A stretch of 64,000 nt of DNA from Helicobacter bilis ATCC 51630. GTDB lineage: Bacteria; Campylobacterota; Campylobacteria; Campylobacterales; Helicobacteraceae. The notes beneath the pieces are model-generated. The model saw nothing but the letters and a program-made list of their open reading frames with translations, made no database searches and had not been told where the DNA came from. The translations under genes were made by a program, and so were the position numbers. The DNA lies in contig NZ_KK365988.1 of NCBI RefSeq assembly GCF_000686565.1, positions 107,416-171,415 on the forward strand, given 5' to 3'. Below, piece after piece: positions 35,936-46,359 of this stretch; the first letter of the stretch is position 1; each line of letters starts with the position of its first letter.

Positions 35936-36856
35936 ATGAAATACGCCTTTATTTATCCCGGGCAAGGCTCACAAACTAAGGGCATGGGTAGAGACTTTGT
36001 TGAAAATTTTTCTATTGCAAAGATGCTTTTAGAAGAGGCAAGTGATAGTTTAAAGCAAGACATGGCAAAGATACTTTATGACGATGAAGAAAAGCTAAAT
36101 GAGACACAATACACACAACCAGCCATCTTTCTAGTCAGTGCTATGGCTCATAAAATTGTAGAAAAAGAGTATGGCATAAAGGCAGAGATTGCTTTTGGGC
36201 ATTCATTAGGCGAAGTAAGTGCGTATTGTCTCAATGGTGGGGCAAATTTTGGAGATTCTATATATTTGACACATAAAAGAGGGCAGTTTATGGCAGAAGC
36301 CTGTAAAAATAAGAATGTGGGTATGATGGTCTGCTTGGGACTTGCTACAAATGTATTAGAAGAAATTTGTATAAAAGCACAAAAAGAAGGCAAACAAGTC
36401 TGGGCAGCAAACTACAATATGGAGGGGCAAGTCGTATTAGCAGGGATTAAAGAGGACTTAGAATCTGTAAGCGACACTTTGAAAGAGGCAGGGGCAAAAC
36501 GCACATTATTATTAAAAATGAGTGTAGCAAGTCATTGTCCTTTATTACAAGATTCTATACCACCTTTCAAAGAACTTTTAGAAACAAGCATTAATGATAG
36601 CAATATAGAGATTATCTCAAATGCAAATCTCTCTTTATACAAAACAAAAGAAGAAGCCTTGCAAAATCTCACACAGCAGCTTATAAAACCTGTGCTATAT
36701 CATCAATGTGTAAGCAAGGCAAAAGAGCTTGGAATAACAAAATTTATAGAGTTTGGCAATGGAAGCGTATTAGCGGGATTAAATAATAAAATCAGCGATA
36801 TACCCACAATAAGCATAAACTCAGTGCAGTCAATACAAGGGCTTGGGTCATTATAA
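35936..36856 (+). CDS. fabD: Malonyl-CoA:ACP transacylase
   Basis: A ~306-residue FabD of fatty acid synthesis, loading malonate onto acyl carrier protein. FIYPGQGSQTKGMG opens the protein, the nucleophile is in AFGHSLGEVSAY (~residue 87), and the catalytic His is in VASHCPLL. I chose the ATG at 35936, which follows AAAGGAAAG; an ATG five codons upstream overlaps that ribosome binding site. The stop overlaps the next gene, so fabD, minC and lpxC form an operon. Confidence 0.94.
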   Translation: MKYAFIYPGQGSQTKGMGRDFVENFSIAKMLLEEASDSLKQDMAKILYDDEEKLNETQYTQPAIFLVSAMAHKIVEKEYGIKAEIAFGHSLGEVSAYCLNGGANFGDSIYLTHKRGQFMAEACKNKNVGMMVCLGLATNVLEEICIKAQKEGKQVWAANYNMEGQVVLAGIKEDLESVSDTLKEAGAKRTLLLKMSVASHCPLLQDSIPPFKELLETSINDSNIEIISNANLSLYKTKEEALQNLTQQLIKPVLYHQCVSKAKELGITKFIEFGNGSVLAGLNNKISDIPTISINSVQSIQGLGSL

Positions 36857-37674
36857 TGGTAAAAATGCGACAGAGACATCTTTGTGTGTTTGAGTTTGAG
36901 AAAGGCTCATTTGATGAGATTCTTGCCTATATTCAGTATAATGCGGATTTTATGCGAGATAGATTACTTGCATTTCATGATGATATTACGCCAGAAATAC
37001 GCGAATTTCTATGTGATTTAGGGGCTATGCCCTTTAAGGTTGAGAATAAAAAGATACTGCAATCAGGCAAAGTAAAACAGCTTATCACAGAAGCCCCTAT
37101 ACAAGACCAAAGCACTACTTCACATGATGACAAGCAAAATACTGCGGTAAAAAAGATTAAAATCACTCTAGATTCTAATGACTTAGCAAGAGTTGTTATG
37201 GATAGTAATGATGAGAATCTTAATCAAAAAAGTATAGAATCTGTTTCTATTGGTAACACTTTGAAAGATAGCGATTCTAAAGATTCTAAACTAGATTCTA
37301 CACCTATAAAAGATTCTATAAAACAAGCACGAAATGGCTTGATAAGTGATATAGAATCCATGCCTATGGTAACCTTTAAACGCACTATCCGCAGTGGCGA
37401 AGAGATTATTTTAGAATCTCATGCTGCTTTTATTAAAGATATACATGAGGGTGCTTTGATAAAAAGCAGTGGAAATTTACATATTTATGGTAAATGTCAT
37501 GGAATATTAGAGTGTTTTGGCGATTATATTATCATTGGAGAGTTTGATATGGGTAGAATCTCTTTGCAAAATGTCATTGTGGAAGGGAAAATGCTTGAGC
37601 GGCTAAAAAGTAGCAAAAAGCTAAAAATGCTTACCATAGAAAATGGCGAAATCTCTCTATGTGAGCTTCTATAA
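36856..37674 (+). CDS. minC: Septum site-determining protein MinC
   Basis: A 272-residue division inhibitor that blocks FtsZ assembly away from mid-cell with MinD. The C-terminal ~100 residues form the MinC beta-helix ([37 protein letters not shown]). The N-terminal domain is short, and a Ser/Asp/Lys-rich linker at about residues 85-160 is expanded by AGATTCTA-encoded codons. The start overlaps the fabD stop; lpxC follows, as in H. pylori. Confidence 0.88.
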   Translation: MVKMRQRHLCVFEFEKGSFDEILAYIQYNADFMRDRLLAFHDDITPEIREFLCDLGAMPFKVENKKILQSGKVKQLITEAPIQDQSTTSHDDKQNTAVKKIKITLDSNDLARVVMDSNDENLNQKSIESVSIGNTLKDSDSKDSKLDSTPIKDSIKQARNGLISDIESMPMVTFKRTIRSGEEIILESHAAFIKDIHEGALIKSSGNLHIYGKCHGILECFGDYIIIGEFDMGRISLQNVIVEGKMLERLKSSKKLKMLTIENGEISLCELL

Positions 37675-37684
37675 AAGGATAAAT

Positions 37685-38584
37685 ATGAAACAAAGAACGA
37701 TAGCAAAAAAAGTGGAGCTTGTAGGCATTGGACTACATAAAGGTGTGCCAGTGAAAATGATATTAGAGCCATTGCCAAGTGATAGTGGCATTGTCTTTTA
37801 TCGTAGTGATATGGGGGTTAGCATACCACTTAAGATAGAAAATGTGATTGATACGACTATGGCAACTGTGATTGGTAGAAATGGGGCAAAAGTCTCTACA
37901 ATCGAGCATTTACTCTCTAGCATACATGCCTATGGTATCGATAATATACGCATTATCCTTGATAATGAGGAAGTGCCTATTATGGACGGATCAAGCATAG
38001 GATTCTGTATGCTATTAGAAGAGGCTGGGATACAAGAGCTAGATAAACCAAAAAAGGCTATTGAGATTAAAGAAGTTGTTGAGGTAGAAGAGGGCGGTAA
38101 ATTTGTGCGACTTATGCCAAGTGATTCTATAACCTTTGATTTTACGATTAAATTCCCACATCAAGCTATAAGGGAGCAAAGCTATAAGTTTGAGTTTAGC
38201 ACACAAAAATATAAAGAAGAGATAGCAAGGGCTAGGACTTTTGGATTTTTACAGGAAGTCAATCAGCTTAGAGCCATGGGCTTAGGGCTTGGCGGTAGCT
38301 TTGATAATTGCATTGTGCTTGATGAAAAAGGCATTATGAATGCTGAAGGACTGCGATATAAAGATGAGTTTGTAAGGCATAAGATTCTTGATGCAATCGG
38401 TGATATGTCCCTGCTTGGTATGCCAGTCATTGGTGGATATATCTCTTTTGCAGGTAGCCATAAGCTCAATCACTTTTTAACAAAAAAGCTTTTAAGCGCA
38501 GCCCATGCGTATAGCATTGTAGATTTACAAGACAAGGTAAAAGACACACAAAAAGCCTATGTCCCCGCAAAAGTAAAGGCTTAG
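37685..38584 (+). CDS. lpxC: UDP-3-O-acyl-N-acetylglucosamine deacetylase
   Basis: A 299-residue zinc enzyme committing lipid A synthesis. [19 protein letters not shown] holds the first zinc His near residue 74, MDGSS follows, and [17 protein letters not shown] has the second His/Asp zinc ligands; the C-terminal catalytic His is in GSHKLNH. The ATG at 37685 follows AAAGGATAA and gives the standard MKQRTI start; an upstream in-frame start inside minC adds an unrelated 14 residues. Confidence 0.95.
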   Translation: MKQRTIAKKVELVGIGLHKGVPVKMILEPLPSDSGIVFYRSDMGVSIPLKIENVIDTTMATVIGRNGAKVSTIEHLLSSIHAYGIDNIRIILDNEEVPIMDGSSIGFCMLLEEAGIQELDKPKKAIEIKEVVEVEEGGKFVRLMPSDSITFDFTIKFPHQAIREQSYKFEFSTQKYKEEIARARTFGFLQEVNQLRAMGLGLGGSFDNCIVLDEKGIMNAEGLRYKDEFVRHKILDAIGDMSLLGMPVIGGYISFAGSHKLNHFLTKKLLSAAHAYSIVDLQDKVKDTQKAYVPAKVKA

Positions 38585-38882
38585 ATTCTAAGTAAAGTAT
38601 AGAATCTCATTTTGTAATCTGTGTTTTACCGATTTGTGTTTCTTGCATTTTAGGTGATATTTATTTGATTCTATCTTTTTGCATGGAATATATTGTTGTG
38701 ATCTAAATTTGTTTTTGTTGCTGATAGAAATAATGATTCAGGGCGTGGTGGATATAATGTATTGCTTTATTAGGTTTCTTTTGCGTGAAATTATGTATTT
38801 ATAAGTTGAGAGCAAGACTAGTTACAAAATCATTTTTGTGCTACAATTAGCATTTTTATTTATTAAAAAACAAAGGATTATT
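38585..38882. other. Intergenic region after lpxC
   Basis: About 300 bases. At 38583-38610 an AGATTCTA ... TAGAATCT pair followed by CATTTTG could be a weak terminator for the fabD-minC-lpxC operon. Nothing else is recognisable. Confidence 0.35.
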
Positions 38883-39764
38883 ATGCCATGGTGGTTGGTA
38901 AAACAAATACGAAGAGCAGTGAGAAAGATAGCGCGAAAAGTTGGGGCAGTATCGCCTTATGATTTTTATGATTGGCGAGTGCCTTGGGCAAGCAAGAAAG
39001 ATATACAACAAGATAGGGAGCGTTACAATGCGTTAAATACTGATGGAAGATTCGTCATGGATTCTAAAAATGAATATATTGTTCGCGATCTTAAATACAT
39101 TAATACAGAACATGGGATCAGCTATATTCCAACTTATGTGAGGGATTTGTGGGGAGCAAAGCAAGTGTATAAACATAAGCCTTCAAGCCATTATGATTGT
39201 GGGTCAAGTTTTTGTGGTTTCACTACACTGCTTATACCTATGGGAATAAATATTGTGCTTATTGATATTCGAGATTTAACAGATAGATTCAATACTTCGC
39301 TATTTAAAGATATATGGGGGGGGGGGGTAAGTTGCCTTCAATCCGACATAACAACACTGCATGGCATAGAAGATAATAGCATTGAATCTTTTTCAATCAT
39401 GGGTGCACTTGATGGCTTTGGGCTTGGGATTTATGGAGAACCTATTAATCCAGATGCGTGGCGACTTGCATTATTATCAGTTCAAAGAGTGCTAAAGAAT
39501 GGTGGTAGATTTTATCTAGCTGCACAGATTGGCAAACAAGACAAATTGCGTTTTAATGCAGGTAGAATCTTTAGACTAAATACAATTTGCGATACGCTTA
39601 AAGAAATGTCTCTCAACGAGTTGCATTTCCTTAAAGGGCATGATTTAGATACTTACCCCTGCATATATCAGAAAGATGGTAAGACTATTACTGATGATTC
39701 CAATCTTCATTTTTTATGCAATCAAGATTCTGCAACAGCACTGATGATATTTCAAAAATTATAA
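38883..39764 (+). CDS. DUF268 family protein with methyltransferase-like fold, phase-variable
   Basis: A 293-residue protein of the DUF268 type, resembling class I SAM-dependent methyltransferases: HYDCGSSFCGFTTLLIPMGI is the cofactor-loop region, INIVLIDIRDL the next strand, and VLKNGGRFYLAAQIG a later strand. Such genes often sit in surface-sugar loci, but no glycan genes are adjacent. A run of 12 G encodes IWGGGVS near the middle and keeps frame as sequenced; one-base slippage would truncate it. The ATG at 38883 follows AAAGGATTATT; an upstream ATG is less likely. Confidence 0.75.
   Translation: MPWWLVKQIRRAVRKIARKVGAVSPYDFYDWRVPWASKKDIQQDRERYNALNTDGRFVMDSKNEYIVRDLKYINTEHGISYIPTYVRDLWGAKQVYKHKPSSHYDCGSSFCGFTTLLIPMGINIVLIDIRDLTDRFNTSLFKDIWGGGVSCLQSDITTLHGIEDNSIESFSIMGALDGFGLGIYGEPINPDAWRLALLSVQRVLKNGGRFYLAAQIGKQDKLRFNAGRIFRLNTICDTLKEMSLNELHFLKGHDLDTYPCIYQKDGKTITDDSNLHFLCNQDSATALMIFQKL
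39316..39327. repeat. Homopolymeric G12 tract, phase-variation site
   Basis: Twelve consecutive G inside the DUF268 gene. The present length keeps the frame open (TGG GGG GGG GGG GTA). Confidence 0.9.
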
Positions 39765-40148
39765 GAAGTTGTTGAAAAATTTGAATGTAAGAAACAAAAA
39801 TAAACAAAATACATATAGGTGCATATACTCTTTAGTGTTGCGCCTAAACACCATGCATTTTGTTTATGCTGTAATTTATGACACTTTAATATTTTATACA
39901 TTATGTTGCAAATGAACAATCATGCTGACGCACCAAACAGGACTTTAACACATTTTAGATCTCAAGCATGAGTAATTTTGGAATATTTGATACATTTTTG
40001 TGCTTTTCATTATAAATTTCATGGGTATAAAAGTAACAATATCTTACTTTTAGTTTTTTTCATTGTTAATTAAGTTGCATTTTTTTGAATTTGAGATTAT
40101 ATTAAATTAATCAAGTGTTAATAAAAAAGCACAGATAAGGAGAACATA
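39765..40148. other. Intergenic region upstream of acs with a terminator-like hairpin
   Basis: TAAACAAAAT (39801-39810) and ATTTTGTTTA (39857-39866) are inverted repeats, and GGTG/CACC inside them extend the structure; this probably ends the DUF268 transcript. The rest is AT-rich and must hold the acs promoter, which I cannot place with confidence. Confidence 0.4.
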
Positions 40149-42140
40149 ATGCAAAATATTGATGAAGACAAGGCGTTTGCAAAGCAGATATTTAAACCAA
40201 ACAGAGAGTTTGCCAAACAAGCACGGATTAAAAATATGTGTGAATATGAGGACTTGTGCTATGAGGCAGATACTGATTATGAGGGCTTTTGGGCGAAACA
40301 AGCTAGAGAGAAGATTCACTGGTTTAAGGATTTTAATCGTGTTTTAAATGATGATAATGCCCCCTTTTACAAGTGGTTTGAGGGTGGTAAGCTAAATGTT
40401 TCTTATCAGTGTATTGATAGACATTTAAAGACTAAGAAAAATAAAGTTGCTATCATTTTTGAGGGCGAGATGGGCGATTATAAAGTCATTACCTATCGCA
40501 AACTTTATACAGAGGTCAATAAAACTGCAAATTTATTGAAAAATCACTTTGACATTAAAAAAGGCGATAGGGTTGTGCTGTATATGCCTATGATTCCAGA
40601 GGTAGCTATTGTTATGCTTGCATGTGCTAGAATTGGGGCTATTCATAGCGTTGTATTTGGTGGATTTAGCCCAGAAGCATTAAGGGATAGAATCCAAGAT
40701 GCAGAGGCAAAGCTAGTGGTTACTGCTGATGGTGCGTTTAGGAAAGGAAAGCCCTATATGCTAAAACCAGCAGTAGATAAGGCGTTGGAAGATAATGCAT
40801 GTCCTAGTGTGAAAAAGGTGCTTGTAGTAACGCGTAATGATTGTGATATAAACTATGTGAGAGGGAGAGACTACTCATATAATGAGATGGTAGCCCATGA
40901 AAAAAGCACATTTGAGCCAGAGCCTATGGATTCAGAAGATCCACTATTCTTGCTTTATACAAGCGGTAGCACGGGTAAGCCAAAAGGTGTGCAGCATAGC
41001 AGTGCGGGCTATATTTTGTATGCACAGATGACTATGGAATGGGTTTTTGATATTAAAGATTCTGATAATTTTTGGTGCACCGCTGATGTTGGGTGGATTA
41101 CGGGGCATACTTATTTGATTTATGGTCCTTTAGCGTGTGGGGCTACGACTATTATTTATGAGGGCACACTTGCATATCCAAACTATGGCAGATGGTGGCA
41201 GATGATAGAAGAATATATGGTAGATAAATTCTATACTTCACCGACTGCCATTCGCATGTTGCATTCACATGCTGAGAATGAACCAAAGAATTATGACTTA
41301 AGCTCTTTAAAAGTTTTAGGCACAGTGGGTGAGCCTATTAACCCTACTGCATGGAAATGGTTTTATGAAGAGATCGGTGGTAGTAAATGCCCTATCGTTG
41401 ATACATGGTGGCAAACAGAAACAGGTGGCAATATGATTACCCCACTACCCGGTGCTACACCTATTCGCCCCGGTTGTGCTACTTTGCCATTACCCGGAAT
41501 CATCGCAGAAGTCTTGCATGAAGATGGGACAAAAGCAGCCCCCGGAGAGCAAGGGCTACTTTGTATCACAAAGCCATGGCCCTCAATGATTAGAGGCATT
41601 TGGGGCGATCCAGACAGATATGTGGATAGCTACTTTAAACAAGTGAAAAAAGATGGCAAACCAGTATATTTCTCAGGCGATGGGGCGATCATTGATGAAA
41701 AAGGCTATATCACTATCACAGGTAGAACTGATGATGTTGTGAATGTTAGCGGACACAGAATCGGCACTGCAGAGATTGAGTCTGCCATTGCAAAGCACCC
41801 AAGTGTCGCAGAAAGTGCATGTGTGAGTAGATTAGATTCTATAACAGGTGAGAGTTTGTTTGCCTATATTGTGTTGCATGAAGGTGTGGTGGATAATACC
41901 GCTGAAGAGCTTGAGATTATAAAAGAGATTAATCGCATTTTAAGTAAAGAGATAGGCAATATCGCAAAGCTTGGGGCAGCCCTATTTGTGCCGGGCTTAC
42001 CAAAAACTAGAAGCGGTAAGATTATGCGTAGAATCTTAAAAGCAATCGCTAGAAATGAGGCAGTTACACAAGATGTAAGCACATTAGAAGACCCACAAAT
42101 CGTAGAAAAGATAGCACAAATTGCAAAAAATGCAGAGTAG
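40149..42140 (+). CDS. acs: Acetyl-CoA synthetase
   Basis: A 663-residue AMP-forming acetate:CoA ligase. The adenylate motif [20 protein letters not shown] is near residue 268, WWQTETGG near 415, the hinge region [20 protein letters not shown] near 530, and the catalytic, acetylation-regulated Lys in [13 protein letters not shown] near 620. It lets the cell use acetate as carbon source. AAGGAG precedes the ATG. It is monocistronic. Confidence 0.97.
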   Translation: MQNIDEDKAFAKQIFKPNREFAKQARIKNMCEYEDLCYEADTDYEGFWAKQAREKIHWFKDFNRVLNDDNAPFYKWFEGGKLNVSYQCIDRHLKTKKNKVAIIFEGEMGDYKVITYRKLYTEVNKTANLLKNHFDIKKGDRVVLYMPMIPEVAIVMLACARIGAIHSVVFGGFSPEALRDRIQDAEAKLVVTADGAFRKGKPYMLKPAVDKALEDNACPSVKKVLVVTRNDCDINYVRGRDYSYNEMVAHEKSTFEPEPMDSEDPLFLLYTSGSTGKPKGVQHSSAGYILYAQMTMEWVFDIKDSDNFWCTADVGWITGHTYLIYGPLACGATTIIYEGTLAYPNYGRWWQMIEEYMVDKFYTSPTAIRMLHSHAENEPKNYDLSSLKVLGTVGEPINPTAWKWFYEEIGGSKCPIVDTWWQTETGGNMITPLPGATPIRPGCATLPLPGIIAEVLHEDGTKAAPGEQGLLCITKPWPSMIRGIWGDPDRYVDSYFKQVKKDGKPVYFSGDGAIIDEKGYITITGRTDDVVNVSGHRIGTAEIESAIAKHPSVAESACVSRLDSITGESLFAYIVLHEGVVDNTAEELEIIKEINRILSKEIGNIAKLGAALFVPGLPKTRSGKIMRRILKAIARNEAVTQDVSTLEDPQIVEKIAQIAKNAE

Positions 42141-42360
42141 TTTAAAGTAGCTATGAAGTGTTTAATATATTCCATGCTAAACATGTGGCATTGTGGCAAT
42201 TCATCATTGTAAATTGTAAATAAGTTTTATTTTCTTAAATTGCAAATAAAGCTAAAGATTTACTGCAATGTCTTATATGTTGTTTTGATGCAGATGCAAT
42301 TATAAAACTATCTCCACAGATACCACAACTCTTCAAGCTTCTAAATTCTTAGAAATTGCA

Positions 42361-44781
42361 CTAAAAATTATATCTCAATTCCGCATAATAGTTTCTACCA
42401 AGGGCTGGGGCATAGAGTGGGTATTTTTGATAGGTAGCATACCAAGAGTTAAAAAGATTTCGCACGCCGACATTAATTTTTAAATCTTTAATACTAAACA
42501 TAGCACCTAAATCACTCAGCACATAGCCACCCTTATTCATAATATGACTTTTTCCCGCTGTGCTACTTGTGCCACTTGTAGAATCAAGTGATTGTGAAAT
42601 GTAGGTATTATTGAAAAAGAGTGTAAGGCTTAATGTCTCTGTGCGTAAAATATCAGATTCTATATTGAGAGTTGCTTTAAGCCATGGGACATAAGGCACC
42701 ATGTTGCCTTGCAAATGGGCGTTTGCTACATTTGTTTGCAATATATTTGTATAAAGCATGCCTATACTTTCACTTAGTCTTAGCCATGAAGTATCAAAAA
42801 AGCTTTGTTGTGCGTTAAGTTCTGCACCTACTCTTTGTGTCTGCCCTAGATTGCTGTATGTATAGGCTGTGCCATGCGTGATATTATTTACAAAAATCTC
42901 ATTAAATGTATGCGTATAAAAAAGTGTCGCAGAGATATAGCTAAAGTGAAGCTCATCTTTCATGCCTATTTCAGCGGTGATATATTGCTCTGGTTTAATG
43001 CCGTTTGCTTCATTTTTGTTTAACATGCCATTGCTACCATTCGTGCTTGACTTTGGATCGGCATTAATCATTTGAAAAGCACTAGGGCTTATAAAGCCTA
43101 ACTCTAGCTTTGCATAAGTGCTGCCTGCATCGCTGTATTGATAGCTTGGTGTGATTTCTGCGGCATAGCTTAGGTTTTGTGCGTGGTCTTTGAAGTTAAG
43201 ATATTCGCTAGATTCTGTTGTGTTGCTACCGCCAGTGTTTTTTGTTTTTTGCCAATAGTCTTGGATATTTTGCATCCAATAGTTAGAATACTCTAGACGC
43301 ACACCACCACTAAGCTTTAGCGAATCTGTCAAGCTAAAGCTATCAAATACATAGAGACTATTTGATAGCTTTATGGCGGTATTTGTGATGTTTGTTATAT
43401 AGTGGATCATTTGTTGTTGTGCAGCTTGTTGTGAAGCAGCCCTAAAAGATATGGTTGTCCCTCTTGCATACATAGGAAAAAAGTGATCGATATGATTTAT
43501 ACGCTTTGAAGATTCTAGGATATTATCAAGTCCTAGTATAAGTGTATTATTTGTCGTTGTGTATTTTGCCTTTAGATTCAGTCCTGCGGCATGATTTTGG
43601 AATCCGCTAGGCTTTCCCATATCCATGATACCCGCTGGACACATTGCTGCCGTTACCTTTGTGCTAATGCAGTATTCATACTCCATATATCTTGTAAGTG
43701 AGAATTGATAAAAGGCTAACGCATCAAAGTCTAGATTCTCACTCCATTTTGTCGTGTAGTTAAGTGAAGTTTGCAGGGAGTCATTTTGCGTTTTTATGGT
43801 GTATTCATCTGGATTGTTTCGCTCTTTTTTTATGGTGCTTTCATCTTTTGTGATTGTTGTTGAATTGATACCACTATTTCTAATAGTAGAAGTATATGAG
43901 AGATAGCTTAGAGGGATATTTTGCCATGAGTGTGAGTAGCTTATATTAAAGTCAAACTTTTGATTCTTAGTGGGATTATATAGGGCTTGAAAGGCGGTGT
44001 AGAGATTTGTCTCATTATCATTGCTAAAGGCTTTAATCTCACTTTTATCAGTAGCCACACCCGCAGCATTACGCGCCCCGGGCGTATATCCCGCACTCAC
44101 ATCGCCTTTTATGAATAGATTCTCACTCAATTTTTTACCACTAGCAATGCTTAAACTCCCACCTTGAAGCCCCACACTCTCCCCACTTATCGCTTTTAAT
44201 ACTACGCAGTTAAAATCCTTGCTTGGCATTTTTGTAACAATATTTATAACCCCACCCCTTGTGCCATTACCATACACCACAGCCCCACCGCCGGGTATTA
44301 TCTCTATCCTTTCTATATTCTCAATATCTATATTATTGTAGGGCGAAACGCCATGAGAGGTATCTAGCAGGGATATAGGCACACGGTTGACTAGGATTTT
44401 CACCGCACGATTGGAATCTAGTCCTTGACCCCTTAGGTCTATATTATTGCCAAATCCATTGCTATTAAAAGTGATAATAGGGCTGTATTGCAAAGCTTGA
44501 TTGAGATTTAAAAAGCCCTTGTTTTGCAACTCTTCTTTGTCTATCAATACAATATTTTTTGCCTCATCTTTGAGTGGTAAGTCAAAGCCTGTGCTAGAGG
44601 TTACCACAGCATTTAGTCGTTTTGTCTGCGTATCTGTATCACTTTTTTTAGAATCTAGCAGGGCAGCTAGTTTATCATCTGTCGCTATTTCATTCGCACA
44701 TAAACTTTGACTTAAAGATATGCTTAGTAATGCAGCAGATAGAATGAGTTTTGAACTTTTTTGTGTTGGTATATTACACAT
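42361..44781 (-). CDS. TonB-dependent outer-membrane receptor
   Basis: An 806-residue receptor. The signal peptide ends near SLCANE. The plug domain at about residues 55-180 has NIVLIDKEELQNKGFLNLNQ, IDLRGQGLDSNRAVKILVN and GGGAVVYGNGTRGGVINIVTK. The beta-barrel ends in YYAELRYNF with a terminal Phe. The ligand cannot be read from sequence; siderophore, haem or nickel are the usual candidates in Helicobacter. TAGGAAT precedes the ATG. Confidence 0.92.
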   Translation of the reverse strand: MCNIPTQKSSKLILSAALLSISLSQSLCANEIATDDKLAALLDSKKSDTDTQTKRLNAVVTSSTGFDLPLKDEAKNIVLIDKEELQNKGFLNLNQALQYSPIITFNSNGFGNNIDLRGQGLDSNRAVKILVNRVPISLLDTSHGVSPYNNIDIENIERIEIIPGGGAVVYGNGTRGGVINIVTKMPSKDFNCVVLKAISGESVGLQGGSLSIASGKKLSENLFIKGDVSAGYTPGARNAAGVATDKSEIKAFSNDNETNLYTAFQALYNPTKNQKFDFNISYSHSWQNIPLSYLSYTSTIRNSGINSTTITKDESTIKKERNNPDEYTIKTQNDSLQTSLNYTTKWSENLDFDALAFYQFSLTRYMEYEYCISTKVTAAMCPAGIMDMGKPSGFQNHAAGLNLKAKYTTTNNTLILGLDNILESSKRINHIDHFFPMYARGTTISFRAASQQAAQQQMIHYITNITNTAIKLSNSLYVFDSFSLTDSLKLSGGVRLEYSNYWMQNIQDYWQKTKNTGGSNTTESSEYLNFKDHAQNLSYAAEITPSYQYSDAGSTYAKLELGFISPSAFQMINADPKSSTNGSNGMLNKNEANGIKPEQYITAEIGMKDELHFSYISATLFYTHTFNEIFVNNITHGTAYTYSNLGQTQRVGAELNAQQSFFDTSWLRLSESIGMLYTNILQTNVANAHLQGNMVPYVPWLKATLNIESDILRTETLSLTLFFNNTYISQSLDSTSGTSSTAGKSHIMNKGGYVLSDLGAMFSIKDLKINVGVRNLFNSWYATYQKYPLYAPALGRNYYAELRYNF

Positions 44782-45123
44782 TGAAATATTCCTAATATAA
44801 AATAAGAATTAATATTATAATTATATAAAATATTATTTATAATAATTACTTGCATAATTGAATATTAAATATTTTAAGTAAAATATGTTACTTTTCGTAA
44901 CTATATTTTAGATAGATAGGAATTGTATGAGATAAAAATATTGAGATTGTGTCTAATAAAGTAATTTGCTATCTTAAAACTTTAGAATCTTGGTTTGTAA
45001 TGCAAGGTTAAAAAATATTATTCTATTGAAAATATCTAAAAGAATAAAATCTTGTGTTAAACAAAAAAGTATAGGGGAATAAAGTAGTGTATCATTCAAT
45101 AAAATATCTAGACTCTAGATACT
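44782..45123. other. Very AT-rich intergenic region upstream of the TonB receptor
   Basis: Contains the 6-3-6 palindrome ATTATT-TAT-AATAAT (44832-44846), 50 bases upstream of the receptor start. This could be an operator, possibly for Fur, although its half-sites are not arranged exactly like the published H. pylori TAATAAT-N-ATTATTA consensus. Nothing else is recognisable. Confidence 0.3.
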
Positions 45124-46218
45124 ATGCGAAACAGACAGAGTAAAGAAAAAGCAGGAAGTAATCATTATGACTATGAGTTCAGTAAAAGAGGCTTTGATCT
45201 AAAGCTAGAAAAAGCACAAGAAATTGATATTACAAAAGATTTAGCACATCAGGCAGCAGTTACACAAGTGGTAAAAGGCGGCGTTTTGGCATTATGCAGT
45301 TTGCATTATTGCAAAAGATATAAGGCTTTGCCAGAATATAACGATATTTGCGAAGTAAAATCACATATCCCAACAGATATGCAAGAACAAGAAATAAACC
45401 CAAGCATAAAACGCTTTAATAATCAAATCGCACACAAACAGCTAAAAGATTCACAAAACAGATACAAAGAGGGCTATCAGCCAAAAATCACGCATTATTT
45501 AAAGCTTGATTTAATCGATGAAAGCATAGATAGATATTATAGGGATTATATGAATCTATACAGCCAATTAAGTGAAGAGAGTAAGTTAAAGTTTGGTTTT
45601 GTAGAATTAACAGAAAGTAAAGAGGCATGGTTTTATTCCCCACATATTTGCAAAGAAAAAACACAGGGCAAAAGAAACCCTCCAAGTGAAGAAGTAGCAA
45701 AAAAGATTATAGAAAACTACACAAAACAAAGAGAGATAAAACAAAAGGAATTTGAGAGTAAAGAAGAGAATGCAAACAAAAGATTTTATTTAAGACAGGT
45801 TGATTTAAGTAGGACAGATTTACTCCTAGAAAAAGCCGAGTTTCAAGCAGTAAGTTATGTATTTACAGATAGTAATCATAAAGTATTTAGAGCAAGTTAT
45901 GATAACGAGGGGTTTCGACATACACAAGAAACAGAATATTTTTATGTAGATAGCATTGCAACAGGGGAGTTTAATTTTCAAGCATATGCAGTGGAAGAAA
46001 GAGGTTTAGGCGAAAATAGTGAAAGCACAATAGTAACATATTATCGCTTCCTTATCACACACAGGGTTACGCTAAAACGCAAAGTCGATAAATCTTTCTT
46101 ACAAAAAGAAATAGGCAAACTTGTTACACAACTTGCAATCGATGGGAAGAATCATGGCTTACCACAAAATACAACAGATAAGAATTTAGATAATTTAATA
46201 CAAAATGGAATGCTTTAA
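45124..46218 (+). CDS. Unknown protein at the head of the phage-like gene array
   Basis: A 364-residue hydrophilic protein with no signal peptide or TM segment. It is Lys/Glu-rich, with a helical middle (about residues 180-225) and a more beta-rich C-terminal part (AEFQAVSYVFTDSNHKVF, TVTYYRFLITHRV-like strands). A stop lies five codons upstream of the ATG and the ribosome binding site is poor. I do not recognise a family. Position and composition match the capsid and coiled-coil genes that follow, so it is probably part of the same mobile unit. Confidence 0.6.
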   Translation: MRNRQSKEKAGSNHYDYEFSKRGFDLKLEKAQEIDITKDLAHQAAVTQVVKGGVLALCSLHYCKRYKALPEYNDICEVKSHIPTDMQEQEINPSIKRFNNQIAHKQLKDSQNRYKEGYQPKITHYLKLDLIDESIDRYYRDYMNLYSQLSEESKLKFGFVELTESKEAWFYSPHICKEKTQGKRNPPSEEVAKKIIENYTKQREIKQKEFESKEENANKRFYLRQVDLSRTDLLLEKAEFQAVSYVFTDSNHKVFRASYDNEGFRHTQETEYFYVDSIATGEFNFQAYAVEERGLGENSESTIVTYYRFLITHRVTLKRKVDKSFLQKEIGKLVTQLAIDGKNHGLPQNTTDKNLDNLIQNGML

Positions 46219-46269
46219 GTTTTGTTAGCCTCTGTTTTGCTAAAGAATCTTTTATTTGTAGATTTGAAG

Positions 46270-46275
46270 TATAAT
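46270..46275 (+). promoter_or_regulatory. -10 box of the peptide mRNA, copy A
   Basis: TATAAT preceded by conserved GATTTGAAG. The expected start point, about 7 bases on, coincides with the base of the 5' hairpin, so the mRNA would begin with a stem-loop. Confidence 0.6.
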
Positions 46276-46359
46276 TTTACTGCCGCTTAAGCTACGAACT
46301 TAAGCGGCAATTTTCTCTTTTCTAGCAAGAGCCAGAAAGGAGGATACATGCTTAAATGC
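46276..46359 (-). ncRNA. Predicted antisense RNA to the peptide mRNA, copy A
   Basis: On the reverse strand TATAAT (46366-46371) lies inside the first codons of the peptide gene. A transcript starting ~7 bases on would cover the ribosome binding site and 5' leader and could end at the 46281-46309 hairpin. Type I antitoxins of Helicobacter (IsoA) start inside their toxin genes in the same way. Ends are estimates. Confidence 0.4.
46281..46309 (+). promoter_or_regulatory. 5' stem-loop of the peptide mRNA, copy A
   Basis: TGCCGCTTAAG (46281-46291) pairs with CTTAAGCGGCA (46299-46309) around a 7-base loop. In copy B (62500-62528) the second pair is A-T in place of G-C: both arms changed together, which supports a real RNA structure. 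It may protect the mRNA 5' end and, read from the other strand, help end the antisense RNA. Confidence 0.7.

Noticed and set aside
42141..42360. Terminator pair between the convergent acs and TonB receptor genes
   Set aside because: I looked for a bidirectional hairpin with T runs and found only weak A/T complementarity.
44832..44846. Fur box upstream of the TonB receptor
   Set aside because: The palindrome ATTATT-TAT-AATAAT is real, but its half-site order differs from the known H. pylori consensus and the region is so AT-rich that chance is likely; kept only as a possible operator.
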